Notes: generated by a model from the sequence alone, not told the origin. Shown: positions 1 to 8,032, counted from the first letter of the stretch. The stretch: 53,874 nucleotides of DNA from an uncultured Oscillospiraceae bacterium (GCA_910587395.1 CAJULJ010000017.1:1-53874); one strand, 5' to 3'. Program-made: numbers and translations.

Positions 1-377
1 TTCTCCAGCTGCTGGGCGATGTTCTCGGCCACCAGCTGGGCGTTGGTGTCCACGTTCTTGACCTCGACGATGTTCAGCGCCACGCTCTTGCCCAGCTTCT
101 TCTCCAGCTGGGCGCGCAGCTTCTCGATCTCCTCGCCGCTCTTGCCGATCACGACGCCCGGACGGGCGCAGTGCACGTAGATGCGGATCTTGGCGTTGTC
201 GCGCTCGATCTCGATCTTGGGCACGCCGGCGGCGTACAGCTTTTTCTTGAGCTCCTTGCGGAGGTTGTAGTCCTCGACCAGCAGGTCGCCCACCTTCTCG
301 TCACGGGCGTACCAGCGGGAGTCCCAGTCTTTGATGACGCCCACGCGCAGGCCGTGGGGATTCACTTTCTGTCCCAT
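1..377 (-). CDS. rpsC: 30S ribosomal protein S3 (3' end outside window)
   Basis: Ribosomal protein S3 of the small subunit head, which helps form the mRNA entry channel. The visible N-terminal part (about 125 residues) begins MGQKVNPHGLRVG, the hallmark S3 start, and runs into the KH-type RNA-binding region with the GKSGEEI loop. The gene continues past the left edge, so the C-terminal domain cannot be judged. The start ATG ends at 377, 18 nt after rplV, in the standard S10-operon order. Confidence 0.97.
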   Translation of the reverse strand, partial: MGQKVNPHGLRVGVIKDWDSRWYARDEKVGDLLVEDYNLRKELKKKLYAAGVPKIEIERDNAKIRIYVHCARPGVVIGKSGEEIEKLRAQLEKKLGKSVALNIVEVKNVDTNAQLVAENIAQQLE

Positions 378-395
378 TTATTCTCGACCTCCTTT

Positions 396-728
396 TCAGC
401 GCTCTTTGACCACGACGGTCACATGGGAAGTTCTCTTCTTGATGCCGTAGGCGCGGCCCTTGGCCCGGGGCATGAAGCGCTTGATGATGGGGCCGGGGGT
501 GGCGTAGGTCTCGGCGACGTAGAGCTTCTCGGGGTCCATGCCGTGGTTGTTCTCGGCGTTGGCCGCGGCGCTGTGGACCAGCTTGAACAGGGGGTCAGAG
601 GCGGCCTTGGGGATCAGGCTCAGGATGGCTTCGGCGTCCTTGATGCTCTTGCCGCGGATCTGGTCGCACACGATGCCGACCTTCCGGGGAGAGATACGGA
701 TGTATCTCAGTGTGGCTTTCGCTTCCAT
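396..728 (-). CDS. rplV: 50S ribosomal protein L22
   Basis: L22 (110 residues, normal length) binds 23S rRNA and lines the exit tunnel with its beta-hairpin. The N-terminus has the conserved YIRISPRKV stretch. The C-terminus carries the tunnel hairpin with PRAKGRAYGIKKRTSH, the site where macrolide-resistance mutations arise in other bacteria; nothing unusual is visible there. It sits 12 nt after rpsS and 18 nt before rpsC in the S10 operon. Confidence 0.98.
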   Translation of the reverse strand: MEAKATLRYIRISPRKVGIVCDQIRGKSIKDAEAILSLIPKAASDPLFKLVHSAAANAENNHGMDPEKLYVAETYATPGPIIKRFMPRAKGRAYGIKKRTSHVTVVVKER

Positions 729-740
729 TCTCTCTCCTCC

Positions 741-1013
741 TTACTTACCGGTCTTGCTGCCCGCGTGGCCCTTGAAGGTGCGGGTGGGCGCGAACTCGCC
801 CAGCTTATGGCCCACCATGTCCTCGGTGACATAGACGGGCACGTGCTTGCGGCCGTCGTGGACGGCGAAGGTGTGGCCCACGAAGGAGGGGAAGATGGTG
901 GAGGCGCGGCTCCAGGTCTTGAGGACCTTCTTCTCATTCTTCTTGTTCATCTCGTCCACGCGCTTCAGCAGCTCGGGAGCGCAAAACGGGCCCTTCTTGA
1001 TACTTCTGCTCAT
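741..1013 (-). CDS. rpsS: 30S ribosomal protein S19
   Basis: S19 (90 residues, usual length) sits in the 30S head next to S13 and contacts the A-site finger. The start MSRSIKKGPF and the C-terminal GHKLGEFAPTRTFKGH stretch are diagnostic. It lies between rplB and rplV with short spacers, as in nearly all bacteria, and an AGGAGGGAG-type ribosome binding site precedes the ATG. Confidence 0.98.
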   Translation of the reverse strand: MSRSIKKGPFCAPELLKRVDEMNKKNEKKVLKTWSRASTIFPSFVGHTFAVHDGRKHVPVYVTEDMVGHKLGEFAPTRTFKGHAGSKTGK

Positions 1014-1029
1014 CTGTTACACTCCCTCC

Positions 1030-1863
1030 TTACTTACCATTGCGGCGCCGGACAATGAACTTGTCGGTGCGGTTCTTCTTCTTGCGGGTCTTGTAACCCA
1101 GGGCGGGCTTGCCCCAGGGGGTCACAGGGCCGGGACGGCCCACGGGGCTCTTGCCCTCGCCGCCGCCGTGGGGGTGGTCGCAGGGGTTCATGACCGAGCC
1201 GCGGACCGTGGGACGCCAGCCCATGTGGCGCTTGCGGCCGGCCTTGCCGATGTGGATGTTGGCCCAGTCGGTGTTGCCCACCTGGCCGATGGTGGCCATG
1301 CAGCTCTCACGGACCAGACGGACCTCGCCGGAGGGCAGGCGGACCTGAGCCATGCCGTTCTCCTTAGCCATCAGCTGAGCGGCGGTGCCGGCGGAGCGCA
1401 CCAGCTGGGCGCCCTTGCCGGGATACAGCTCGATGCAGTGGATGGTCTCGCCCACGGGGATCTCGGCGATGGGCAGGGCGTTGCCGGGCAGGATGTCCGC
1501 GCCGGTGCCGGTCATGATGGCGTGGCCGGCTTTCAGGCCCACGGGGGCCAGGATATAGCGGCGCTCGCCGTCCTCATACTCGATGAGGGCGATATTGGCG
1601 GAGCGGTTGGGGTCGTACTGGAGGTTGATGACCGTGGCCTTACCCGCCTTGTCCCGCTTGAAGTCGATCACGCGGTACTTGCGCTTGTTGCCGCCGCCGC
1701 GGTGGCGGACGGTGATACGGCCGTAGCTGTTGCGGCCGGCGTGCTTCTTGAGGCTCTCCAGCAGGGAGCGCTCAGGCTTAGCTTTCTTATCAATCCCCTC
1801 GAAGGCGGACACAGTCATGTGGCGGCGGGAGGGGGTTGTGGGCTTATATGTCTTAATCGCCAT
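1030..1863 (-). CDS. rplB: 50S ribosomal protein L2
   Basis: L2 (277 residues, typical length) supports the peptidyl transferase centre and subunit association. It begins MAIKTYKPTTPSRRHMTVS and contains the OB and SH3-like core. The C-terminal GGGEGKSPVGRPGPVTPWGK region carries the conserved histidine of NPCDHPHGGGEG. It is flanked by rplW (15 nt upstream) and rpsS (16 nt downstream) in the S10 operon. Confidence 0.98.
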   Translation of the reverse strand: MAIKTYKPTTPSRRHMTVSAFEGIDKKAKPERSLLESLKKHAGRNSYGRITVRHRGGGNKRKYRVIDFKRDKAGKATVINLQYDPNRSANIALIEYEDGERRYILAPVGLKAGHAIMTGTGADILPGNALPIAEIPVGETIHCIELYPGKGAQLVRSAGTAAQLMAKENGMAQVRLPSGEVRLVRESCMATIGQVGNTDWANIHIGKAGRKRHMGWRPTVRGSVMNPCDHPHGGGEGKSPVGRPGPVTPWGKPALGYKTRKKKNRTDKFIVRRRNGK

Positions 1864-1878
1864 TCTTCATTCTCCTCC

Positions 1879-2175
1879 TTACACCATGCCCTCGAAGAAC
1901 TCGATGGTCTTGGAATCCTCGGTCAGGGTAATCATGGCCTTCTTCCAGTGGGGACGGCGTCCCTCGGGATAGCGGCCCATGCGCTTGACCTTGCCCTGCA
2001 TATTCAGGGTGTTGACCTTGGCCACCTTCACGCCGAAGATCTCCTCGCAGGCCTTGGCGATTTCGATCTTGTTGGCGTCCTTGGCCACCTCGAAGGTGTA
2101 CTTTTTCTCGATGGCGGCGGCCATGGACTGCTCGGTGATGATGGGGCGCTTGATGATATCGTATGCGGTCTTCAT
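1879..2175 (-). CDS. rplW: 50S ribosomal protein L23
   Basis: L23 (98 residues) sits at the peptide exit and docks trigger factor and SRP. It starts MKTAYDIIKRPIITEQS, and the IKRPIITE motif is the family signature. Its ATG overlaps the rplD stop by one base (TGATG), so the two are probably translationally coupled. Length and sequence look ordinary. Confidence 0.98.
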   Translation of the reverse strand: MKTAYDIIKRPIITEQSMAAAIEKKYTFEVAKDANKIEIAKACEEIFGVKVAKVNTLNMQGKVKRMGRYPEGRRPHWKKAMITLTEDSKTIEFFEGMV

Positions 2176-2789
2176 CAGGCGAACACCTCCTCGATGGCGG
2201 CCAGCGCGGCCTGGTCGATGATGACCTGGTTGGCGTTGACGATGTCGTAGACGTTGATGAGGTTGGCGGGGCTGGTCACGATGCCGGGGATGTTCCGGGC
2301 GGACAGCACCACGTTGGAGTCGCCGGTGACCACCACGGCCTTCTTGGACTCCACAGCGTTGAGGAAGCCCTGGAAGGTCTTGGTCTTGATCTCGCTCATC
2401 TCCAGCTTGTCAACCACCAGCACATTGCCGGCGGCGGCCTTGGAGGACAGAGCGGACTTCAGGGCCAGGCGGCGCACCTTCTTATTCAGGGTGTACCGGT
2501 AGGAGCGGGGCTTGGGGGCGAACACGATGCCGCCGTGGGTCCACTGTGGGGCCCGGGTGGAGCCCTGACGGGCGTGGCCGGTGCCCTTCTGGCGCCAGGG
2601 CTTGCGGCCGCCGCCGGACACTTCCGCGCGGGTCAGGCTGCTCTGGGTGCCCTGACGGCAGTTGGCCAAGTGGTTCTTGACCACATCGTGGACCACATAT
2701 TGGTTGGGCTCGATGCCGAAGATGACCTCGGAGAGCTCGACCTCGCCGATCTGCTTACCGGCCATATTATAAAGGTTAGCCTTAGGCAT
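2175..2789 (-). CDS. rplD: 50S ribosomal protein L4
   Basis: L4 (204 residues) is an early-assembly 23S rRNA binder whose loop reaches the exit tunnel. In several bacteria it also represses its own S10 operon through the leader. The loop with GGGRKPWRQKGTGHARQGS (about residues 60-80) is present. It is preceded by rplC with an 18-nt spacer and overlaps rplW by one base. The leader upstream of rpsJ has a terminator-like hairpin on which such regulation could act; that link is inference. Confidence 0.98.
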   Translation of the reverse strand: MPKANLYNMAGKQIGEVELSEVIFGIEPNQYVVHDVVKNHLANCRQGTQSSLTRAEVSGGGRKPWRQKGTGHARQGSTRAPQWTHGGIVFAPKPRSYRYTLNKKVRRLALKSALSSKAAAGNVLVVDKLEMSEIKTKTFQGFLNAVESKKAVVVTGDSNVVLSARNIPGIVTSPANLINVYDIVNANQVIIDQAALAAIEEVFA

Positions 2790-2807
2790 TTGTCATTCTC
2801 TCCTTTC

Positions 2808-3533
2808 TCACTTGTTACGCGCAGAGGCCTTCTGCGGGTTGACACGGGCGGACTGCTTCTGCGGGTTGACGCGGCCGCTGCCCTCCACCAGGTGCTTCTC
2901 GGCCAGCTTCTTGGCGCTGCTCTTCAGCGCCACCACACCGCCCCGGGGACCGGGCACCGCGCCGCGCACGGCGATGACACCCAGCTCCTCGTCCACCTGG
3001 ACCACATCCAGGTTCATGACGGTGACCTGCTCATTGCCCATCTGGCCCGCGCCGTTGTGCCCCTTGAAAATGCGGGAGGGGTCGGTGCTGGAGCCCATGG
3101 AGCCGGAATGACGGTGGACGGGGCCGCCGCCGTGGGTGTTCTTCTGCACGTGGCCGCCGCAGCGCTTCACCGCGCCCTGGTAGCCGTGGCCCTTGCTGAT
3201 GCCGGTGACATCCACCCGGTCGCCGGGGGCGAACACGGTGGCGGTGAGCTGGTCGCCCACGTTCAGCTCGGCGGCCTTGTCCAGCTTGAACTCCTTGAGC
3301 ACCCGCAGGCACTTGCCGGCCTTCTTGCTGTGCCCCGCCTCGGGCTTGGAAAGCTTCTTCTCCGGGACTTCTTCAAATCCCAGCTGGACGGCGGTGTAGC
3401 CGTCCTTTTCCTCGGTCTTCTTCTGCACCACAGTGCAGGGGCCCGCCTGGATGACGGTGACCGGGATGACCTTACCGGCTTCGTCGAAGATCTGGGTCAT
3501 ACCCACCTTCTTGCCGATGATGGCCTTTTCCAT
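2808..3533 (-). CDS. rplC: 50S ribosomal protein L3 with repeated basic C-terminal tail
   Basis: L3 (241 residues) is an early assembly protein near the peptidyl transferase centre. The ATG ending at 3533 is chosen because AAGGAGG lies 7-8 nt upstream and the protein then begins MEKAIIGKKVGMTQIF, as in the family; an upstream in-frame ATG at 3599 has no such support. The core contains the loop GHVQKNTHGGGPVHRHSGS. Beyond the usual end (about residue 205) the protein adds a tail of about 35 residues ending in a tandem repeat RVNPQKQSA / RVNPQKASA (residues 221-238). Confidence 0.96.
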   Translation of the reverse strand: MEKAIIGKKVGMTQIFDEAGKVIPVTVIQAGPCTVVQKKTEEKDGYTAVQLGFEEVPEKKLSKPEAGHSKKAGKCLRVLKEFKLDKAAELNVGDQLTATVFAPGDRVDVTGISKGHGYQGAVKRCGGHVQKNTHGGGPVHRHSGSMGSSTDPSRIFKGHNGAGQMGNEQVTVMNLDVVQVDEELGVIAVRGAVPGPRGGVVALKSSAKKLAEKHLVEGSGRVNPQKQSARVNPQKASARNK

Positions 3534-3607
3534 GTGTATTCCTCCTTGTAAGGTTATTGGTTGAAAAACGTGGGCATTGGGCTCCCATTGGTTTTCCAAC
3601 TTGACCC

Positions 3608-3631
3608 GTCCGTCTCTACAAGGCGACGGAC
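3608..3631 (-). other. Intercistronic hairpin between rpsJ and rplC
   Basis: GTCCGTC and GACGGAC form a 7-bp stem in the 124-nt rpsJ-rplC spacer. No U-tract follows, so it is not an obvious terminator. It may affect mRNA processing or stability. Confidence 0.45.
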
Positions 3632-3657
3632 TGCGGTACTAACAAATTCAGGTGAGA

Positions 3658-3972
3658 TTACAATTTAATCTCAATCTCCACGCCGGCGGGCAGGTCCAGG
3701 CTCTGCAGCGCCTCCACGGTCTTGGCGGAGGGCTTCACCACGTCGATGAGCCGCTTATGGGTGCGGCGCTCGAACTGCTCGCGGGAATCCTTGTTGACGT
3801 GGGGGGAGCGCAGGATGGTGACGATCTCCCGCTTGGTGGGCAGGGGGATGGGACCGGAGACGGCGGCGCCGCTGCGCTTGGCGGTGTCCACGATCTTCTC
3901 GGCGGCCTGGTCGATGAGCTGATGGTCATAGGCCTTCAGCCGGATGCGGATCATTTCTTTCTGAGCTGCCAT
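3658..3972 (-). CDS. rpsJ: 30S ribosomal protein S10
   Basis: S10 (104 residues) is a small-subunit head protein that also acts as NusE in transcription antitermination. The sequence MAAQKEMIRIRLKAYDHQLID and the central loop SPHVNKDSREQFERRTHKR identify it. It is the first gene of the S10 operon here, followed by rplC after a long 124-nt spacer. A strong AAGGAGG lies before the ATG and a leader of about 265 nt separates it from the predicted promoter. Confidence 0.98.
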   Translation of the reverse strand: MAAQKEMIRIRLKAYDHQLIDQAAEKIVDTAKRSGAAVSGPIPLPTKREIVTILRSPHVNKDSREQFERRTHKRLIDVVKPSAKTVEALQSLDLPAGVEIEIKL

Positions 3973-4080
3973 TGTTTTTCCTCCTTGATACGAAGTGACG
4001 TTTGAGAGCTGCGTCTAAGCTCCGTAACGGGTGAGCGGTTTTCAATCCACGTTTCCGTGCGTATCACTCCCCGGCATGAA

Positions 4081-4106
4081 TAAAACCGGCGCAAAGCAGG
4101 CCGGTT
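4081..4106 (-). promoter_or_regulatory. Candidate attenuator hairpin in the S10 operon leader
   Basis: On the minus strand AACCGGC and GCCGGTT form a 7-bp stem with a 9-nt loop, followed directly by TTATTC. It lies between the predicted promoter and rpsJ. A terminator-like element here would suit ribosomal-protein autoregulation; function is inferred. Confidence 0.45.
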
Positions 4107-4244
4107 CTACCCATCCAGGGCGATATACGCCATGGAATGAGCCTCTCAGCCGCCCGATCTTACGGACATACTCCGCGGAAGTTACCTCGCCGGGCGAGCA
4201 ATCTCCCGCATCATCGCAGTGCGCTCTTTTACAAGCGCTTGACT

Positions 4245-4274
4245 ATTGTACAACATACCCATGCAGAAAGTCAA
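4245..4274 (-). promoter_or_regulatory. S10 operon promoter
   Basis: Minus-strand TTGACT (4269-4274) and TACAAT (4245-4250) with an 18-nt spacer. The start of transcription would fall near 4238, giving a leader of about 265 nt. The rest of the 434-nt gap 3973-4406 holds this leader, an AT-rich upstream zone and the proS terminator; no further gene is seen. Confidence 0.7.
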
Positions 4275-4359
4275 GGAGTTTTTTGCCCATTTTCCAAAGT
4301 TTTTTCACGGTCTTGGGCCTTTTTACGAAAAGCTGTATGTGCAACATGCCCAACCGCGC

Positions 4360-4396
4360 AAAACAGCCTCCCCACCGGCGGCGGAGAGGCTGTTTT
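4360..4396 (-). terminator. proS intrinsic terminator
   Basis: AAAACAGCCTC and GAGGCTGTTTT form an 11-bp stem with a GC-rich loop, 10 nt after the proS stop. The stem ends in a T-rich arm in both orientations. Confidence 0.8.
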
Positions 4397-4406
4397 CGCA
4401 CTGTTT

Positions 4407-5849
4407 TTAGTAGGCCACGCCCCAATAAACCATGTGCCTGGCGGGCCTGCCGCAGCAGGCGCACACATCGCCCAGTTTTTCCTGCTCCAAGGGAATGCAC
4501 CGGGAGGAAACCCCGGCCTCCTCCTTCATCTTCAGCTCACACTCCAGTTCGCCGCACCACATGGTCTTGGCGAAGCCGCCCTGGGTCTCCATTTTCTCCT
4601 TGACCTCCGCCAGGGTTGCGCAGGGATAGGTATTGTCCTCCAGGTTCTTCCTGGCCCACTCGTACAAACCGGTGTGGATGTCCTCCAGCATCTTGGCCAC
4701 GGTGTCCTCGATGCCGTCCAGGGAGACGAAGGACTTCTCTCCGCTGTCCCGGCGCACCAGCACGCACTGATTCTTCTCCATGTCCTTGGGACCCAGCTCC
4801 AGGCGCAGGGGCACGCCCTTCATCTCGTACTCGGCAAACTTCCAGCCGGGGGAGTTGTCGGAGGCGTCCATCTTCACCCGGAGGCCCGCCTTTTGCAGCC
4901 GCTCCATGACGGCCTCGTTGGCCTGGATGACGCCCTGCTTGTGCTGGGCCACGGGAATGACCACCACTTGGATGGGGGCCACCTTCGGGGGCAGGACCAG
5001 CCCGTTGTTGTCGCCGTGGACCATGATGATGCCCGCGATCATCCGGGTGGACACCCCCCAGGAGGTCTGGAAGGGGTGATGGAGCTGGTTGTCCTTCCCG
5101 GTAAAGGTAATGTCAAAGGCTTTGGCAAATCCGTCCCCAAAGTAGTGGCTGGTGCCGCCCTGGAGGGCCTTCCGGTCGTGCATCATGCACTCCACGGTGT
5201 AGGTGGCCTCCGCCCCGGCAAATTTCTCCTTGTCGGTCTTGCGGCCCTTCACCACCGGGATGGCCAGCACGTCCTTGTAAAAATCAGCGTAGATGTTGAA
5301 CATCTGCTCCGTCTCGGCGATGGCCTCCTCGGCGGTGGCATGCATGGTGTGGCCCTCCTGCCACAGGAATTCCCGGTGGCGCAGGAAGGGACGGCTGGTC
5401 TTTTCCCAGCGCAGCACACTGGTCCACTGGTTGTACAGCTTGGGCAGGTCCCGGTGGGAGTGAATGACGTTGGCGTAATGCTCACAGAACAGCGTCTCGG
5501 AGGTGGGCCGGATGCAGTAGCGTTCCTCCAGCTTGTCGCTTCCTCCATAGGTCACCCATGCGCACTCAGGGGCAAAACCCTCCACATGGTCCTTTTCCTT
5601 CTGGAGCAGGGACTCGGGAATGAGCATGGGCAGGTACACGTTCTCATGCCCGGTCTTTTTGAACTCGCCGTCCAGAATGCGCTGGATATTCTCCCAGATG
5701 GCGTAGCCGTAAGGCCGGTAGATAAACATGCCCTTGATGCTGGAATAGTCGATGAGCTCCGCCTTCTTGCACACGTCGGTGTACCACTGGGCGAAGTCCA
5801 CGTCCATATCGGTGATCTGGCTGACCTGCTTGTTTTTGTCCTGTGCCAT
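4407..5849 (-). CDS. proS: Proline--tRNA ligase, short eukaryote/archaea-like type
   Basis: Charges tRNA-Pro with proline in the cytoplasm. The class II motifs are clear: RPTSETLF, the WEKTSRPFLRHREFLWQEGHT region, and the ATP-binding GDNNGLVLPP stretch. At 480 residues it lacks the INS editing insertion of the long bacterial form. It has the C-terminal extension with CGELECELK and CACCGRP and ends in Tyr, as in eukaryote-like ProRS. The start is the ATG ending at 5849, with AAAGGA about 10 nt upstream; an in-frame ATG at 5888 lies in the predicted 5' leader and has weaker support. Confidence 0.95.
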   Translation of the reverse strand: MAQDKNKQVSQITDMDVDFAQWYTDVCKKAELIDYSSIKGMFIYRPYGYAIWENIQRILDGEFKKTGHENVYLPMLIPESLLQKEKDHVEGFAPECAWVTYGGSDKLEERYCIRPTSETLFCEHYANVIHSHRDLPKLYNQWTSVLRWEKTSRPFLRHREFLWQEGHTMHATAEEAIAETEQMFNIYADFYKDVLAIPVVKGRKTDKEKFAGAEATYTVECMMHDRKALQGGTSHYFGDGFAKAFDITFTGKDNQLHHPFQTSWGVSTRMIAGIIMVHGDNNGLVLPPKVAPIQVVVIPVAQHKQGVIQANEAVMERLQKAGLRVKMDASDNSPGWKFAEYEMKGVPLRLELGPKDMEKNQCVLVRRDSGEKSFVSLDGIEDTVAKMLEDIHTGLYEWARKNLEDNTYPCATLAEVKEKMETQGGFAKTMWCGELECELKMKEEAGVSSRCIPLEQEKLGDVCACCGRPARHMVYWGVAY

Positions 5850-5908
5850 GTCGTTTCCATCCTTTATATAAAAATGGGGTTTCTCCATATCCTAGATTGG
5901 ATCGCTAT

Positions 5909-5937
5909 ATTGTATTGCCAAACGTCCAAAAAGTCAA
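5909..5937 (-). promoter_or_regulatory. proS promoter
   Basis: Minus-strand TTGACT (5932-5937), 17-nt spacer, TACAAT (5909-5914), about 60 nt before the chosen start. Confidence 0.7.
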
Positions 5938-5983
5938 GGCCCCCTTCCCCTTCCAGGCAAAACCATTTATAATATAAGTTTCC

Positions 5984-6004
5984 AAAATAACGCTCTGTTA
6001 TTTT
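5984..6004. repeat. AT-rich dyad upstream of the integrase gene
   Basis: AAAATAAC-gctct-GTTATTTT is a perfect 8-bp inverted repeat about 50 nt before the integrase ATG and just downstream of a TATAAT (5968-5973) that lacks a good -35. It could be an operator or a recombinase arm site. Confidence 0.4.
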
Positions 6005-6054
6005 GTGCGGACCGGCGGTTCCACCGCAAATACTAGAGAAAAGGAGCTGTTATC

Positions 6055-7113
6055 ATGTCACACCCCCACACCCGCAGCAACCGCATCACCCTGCGCCCCA
6101 TCCCCACCGCCCCCAAAGTGGGTTTTCCCATCCCCCAGGCCAGGCCCCTTGCCAGCGCCAACATCACTCTGGAGCGCTGGCTGGACCTCTGGATGGCACG
6201 GGACATCGAGTCCTGCCGGGCGGACACCACCATCAACGGATACGACAGCATTATCCACAACCATATCTGCCCCGCTCTGGGCAAGGTGCGCCTGGCCGAC
6301 CTGTCCCCGGAGCTCATCAACTGCTACTACCAGTGGCTGGCCGACGAGAAGGGCTTGTCCTCCAACACCATACGCAAGCACCACGTGCTGCTTCACACTG
6401 CTCTGAAATCCGCCTTCCGCCAGGGAGTGATCTCCGCCAACCCCGTGCAGCGGGCCACGCCGCCCCGCGCCACCACGGTGGAGGTGGCCTATTACACCCC
6501 CGCCCGTCTGGGCAAGCTTCTCCGGGCCGTCGAAGGGGACCCCCTGGAGGTTCCCGTGTGGCTGGCCTGCTTCCTGGGCCTGCGCCGCAGCGAGATCCTG
6601 GGTCTGCGCTGGCGGGACGTGGACCTGGGTTCCGGCCAGATTTCGGTGCGCTGGGTGCGCACCACCGTGGGCTACCGGGTGGTGGAAAAGGCCCCCAAGA
6701 CCTCCGACAGCTGCCGCACCCTGTCCATCGCCGCCCTGAGCGACCTTCTGGACCTGCTCCGGGAGCTCCAAGCCAGACGCCTCCGGGAGGGGATGCCCTG
6801 TGGAGCGGATAATTTTCTCCTGCTGGACAGCATGGGCCAGCCCATGCACCCCAACCTGATGTCCACCGCTTTTGCCGCCTTCATCCGCAAAAACGATCTG
6901 GCTCCCATCACCTTCCACGGCCTGCGCCACACCTTCGCCAGCATGGCTAACAGCGCCCGGGTGCCCATGTACCAGATCAGCCGGGCCATGGGCCACAGCA
7001 GCCCCAACATCACCCAGCGCATCTACACCCACCTCTTTGACCAAACCCACGGAGAGGTGCTGGCGGCGGTGGCGGACACCATCTCCCGCGAGGGAAATTT
7101 TCCTCGCCGCTGA
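6055..7113 (+). CDS. Tyrosine recombinase / phage-type integrase
   Basis: Site-specific recombinase of the tyrosine family (352 residues). A SAM-like core-binding domain (about residues 36-130) precedes the catalytic domain (about 145-335). All catalytic residues are present: Arg177 in GLRRSE, Lys215 in PKTSDS, His288 and Arg291 in HGLRH, His314 in MGHSS and the nucleophile Tyr324 in RIYTH. AAAGGAG precedes the ATG. No excisionase, phage or conjugation gene is next to it: proS is divergent on its left and a kinase-like gene convergent on its right. It may be a chromosomal recombinase or the survivor of a lost element. Confidence 0.9.
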   Translation: MSHPHTRSNRITLRPIPTAPKVGFPIPQARPLASANITLERWLDLWMARDIESCRADTTINGYDSIIHNHICPALGKVRLADLSPELINCYYQWLADEKGLSSNTIRKHHVLLHTALKSAFRQGVISANPVQRATPPRATTVEVAYYTPARLGKLLRAVEGDPLEVPVWLACFLGLRRSEILGLRWRDVDLGSGQISVRWVRTTVGYRVVEKAPKTSDSCRTLSIAALSDLLDLLRELQARRLREGMPCGADNFLLLDSMGQPMHPNLMSTAFAAFIRKNDLAPITFHGLRHTFASMANSARVPMYQISRAMGHSSPNITQRIYTHLFDQTHGEVLAAVADTISREGNFPRR

Positions 7114-7122
7114 GTGCAAAAA

Positions 7123-7162
7123 GAGGCGCGCCCTCCGGCGCACCTCTCCAGGCGTCTTTTTT
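7123..7162 (+). terminator. Integrase terminator
   Basis: GAGGCGCGCC pairs with GGCGCACCTC (one mismatch), followed by a run of seven T at 7156-7162. Confidence 0.6.
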
Positions 7163-7168
7163 CCTGCG

Positions 7169-7954
7169 TCAGCCGTCCTCCGGCATAAAGGCCCTCGCGG
7201 GCAGCAGGCCGCTGAGGGCAATCAGCTCCTCGTCGAACCCCCCTTGATCCCAGGTGAGAGCAGGGGTCTGGAACACCGTCCCCCCCGGCTTGCCCAGGGG
7301 GATGGACGCCACCACCCGCAGCCCCTTCCCAGGGGCGCAGTCCGCCACCAAAGCGCCGCCGTGAAGGTCGGCCACCCGCCGGGCGATGGCCACGCCCACG
7401 CCGCCCCGCCTCCAATCGGGCGCGGAGTTCGCCCCGCCGGAGAACAGGCGGCCCAGCTGCTCCGGTTCCACTCCCGGCCCGTCGTCCTCCACCGTGAACA
7501 CCGCCCGCTCGCCGTGCCGCGTCAGGGTCAGGGACACGTGCCTTCCCGCCTTGGCGCCGTTGGACACCAGCTCCATCAGCATCTGACGAATCAGTCCCTC
7601 GTCCGCCAGGGCGCCCATCCAGTCGGGGGCGTTCACCGTCAGCTCCACCTCCGCATAGGCCAGCAGCTGTCCCAGCCGCTGCCCCAGCTCCCGGGTGAGC
7701 TGAGCCAGATCAACGAGGGCATTTTCCAGCCGCGCCGGGCCCTCGTCCCCGCCCAGCCGGACCGACAGCTCCAGCCGCCCCACAATGCGCAGCATCCGGC
7801 AGATGCTCTGCTCCATGGCCGCCAGATACCGCCGGCTTTTCTCGTCCGTGGCCGTCTGCTCCAGTACCTGGGTGGCCGCCGTCATCTGGGCCAGCTGCAG
7901 GCGCAGCTCCGCCGCCGTCCGCGCCGCGCCCTGGTCGATGCTCGGACCGTCCAT
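7169..7954 (-). CDS. Soluble histidine-kinase-like ATPase without visible phosphoacceptor His
   Basis: A 261-residue protein with a GHKL/HATPase_c domain at about residues 115-222: N box with Glu128 and Asn132 (MELVSNGAKA), G1 box DDGPG (157-161), G2 box GGVGVAIARR (184-193). The N-terminal 100 residues look like a helical dimerisation domain, but I find no H-box with His followed by Glu/Asn and Pro. No membrane segment or sensor domain is visible. No response regulator is adjacent. Its promoter is followed by three 0A-like boxes, so a link to the sporulation phosphorelay is possible. The start ATG at 7954 is followed in frame by the conserved-looking helix. Confidence 0.75.
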   Translation of the reverse strand: MDGPSIDQGAARTAAELRLQLAQMTAATQVLEQTATDEKSRRYLAAMEQSICRMLRIVGRLELSVRLGGDEGPARLENALVDLAQLTRELGQRLGQLLAYAEVELTVNAPDWMGALADEGLIRQMLMELVSNGAKAGRHVSLTLTRHGERAVFTVEDDGPGVEPEQLGRLFSGGANSAPDWRRGGVGVAIARRVADLHGGALVADCAPGKGLRVVASIPLGKPGGTVFQTPALTWDQGGFDEELIALSGLLPARAFMPEDG

Positions 7955-8032
7955 CTTCCCACCCCCTTCATCCTCTTTACTATGTTATGCGGATTTGCCC
8001 CCGCCTCTCCTGGAAATGGCTTCCGCCCTTGA

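Noticed and set aside
2808..3599. Longer L3 starting 22 codons upstream
   Set aside because: The extra residues match no L3, and AAGGAGG with correct spacing precedes the internal ATG at 3533.
4137..5972. 611-codon open frame opposite proS
   Set aside because: It runs antisense to proS, is rich in His/Gly/Leu with no known pattern, and has no ribosome binding site. It is an artefact of GC-rich codon use; similar frames lie opposite rplB, glpK, mutL and the transporter genes.
5889..7168. Integrase-borne genomic island with att sites
   Set aside because: I found no tRNA gene, no direct repeats flanking the gene and no cargo, so no element border can be drawn.
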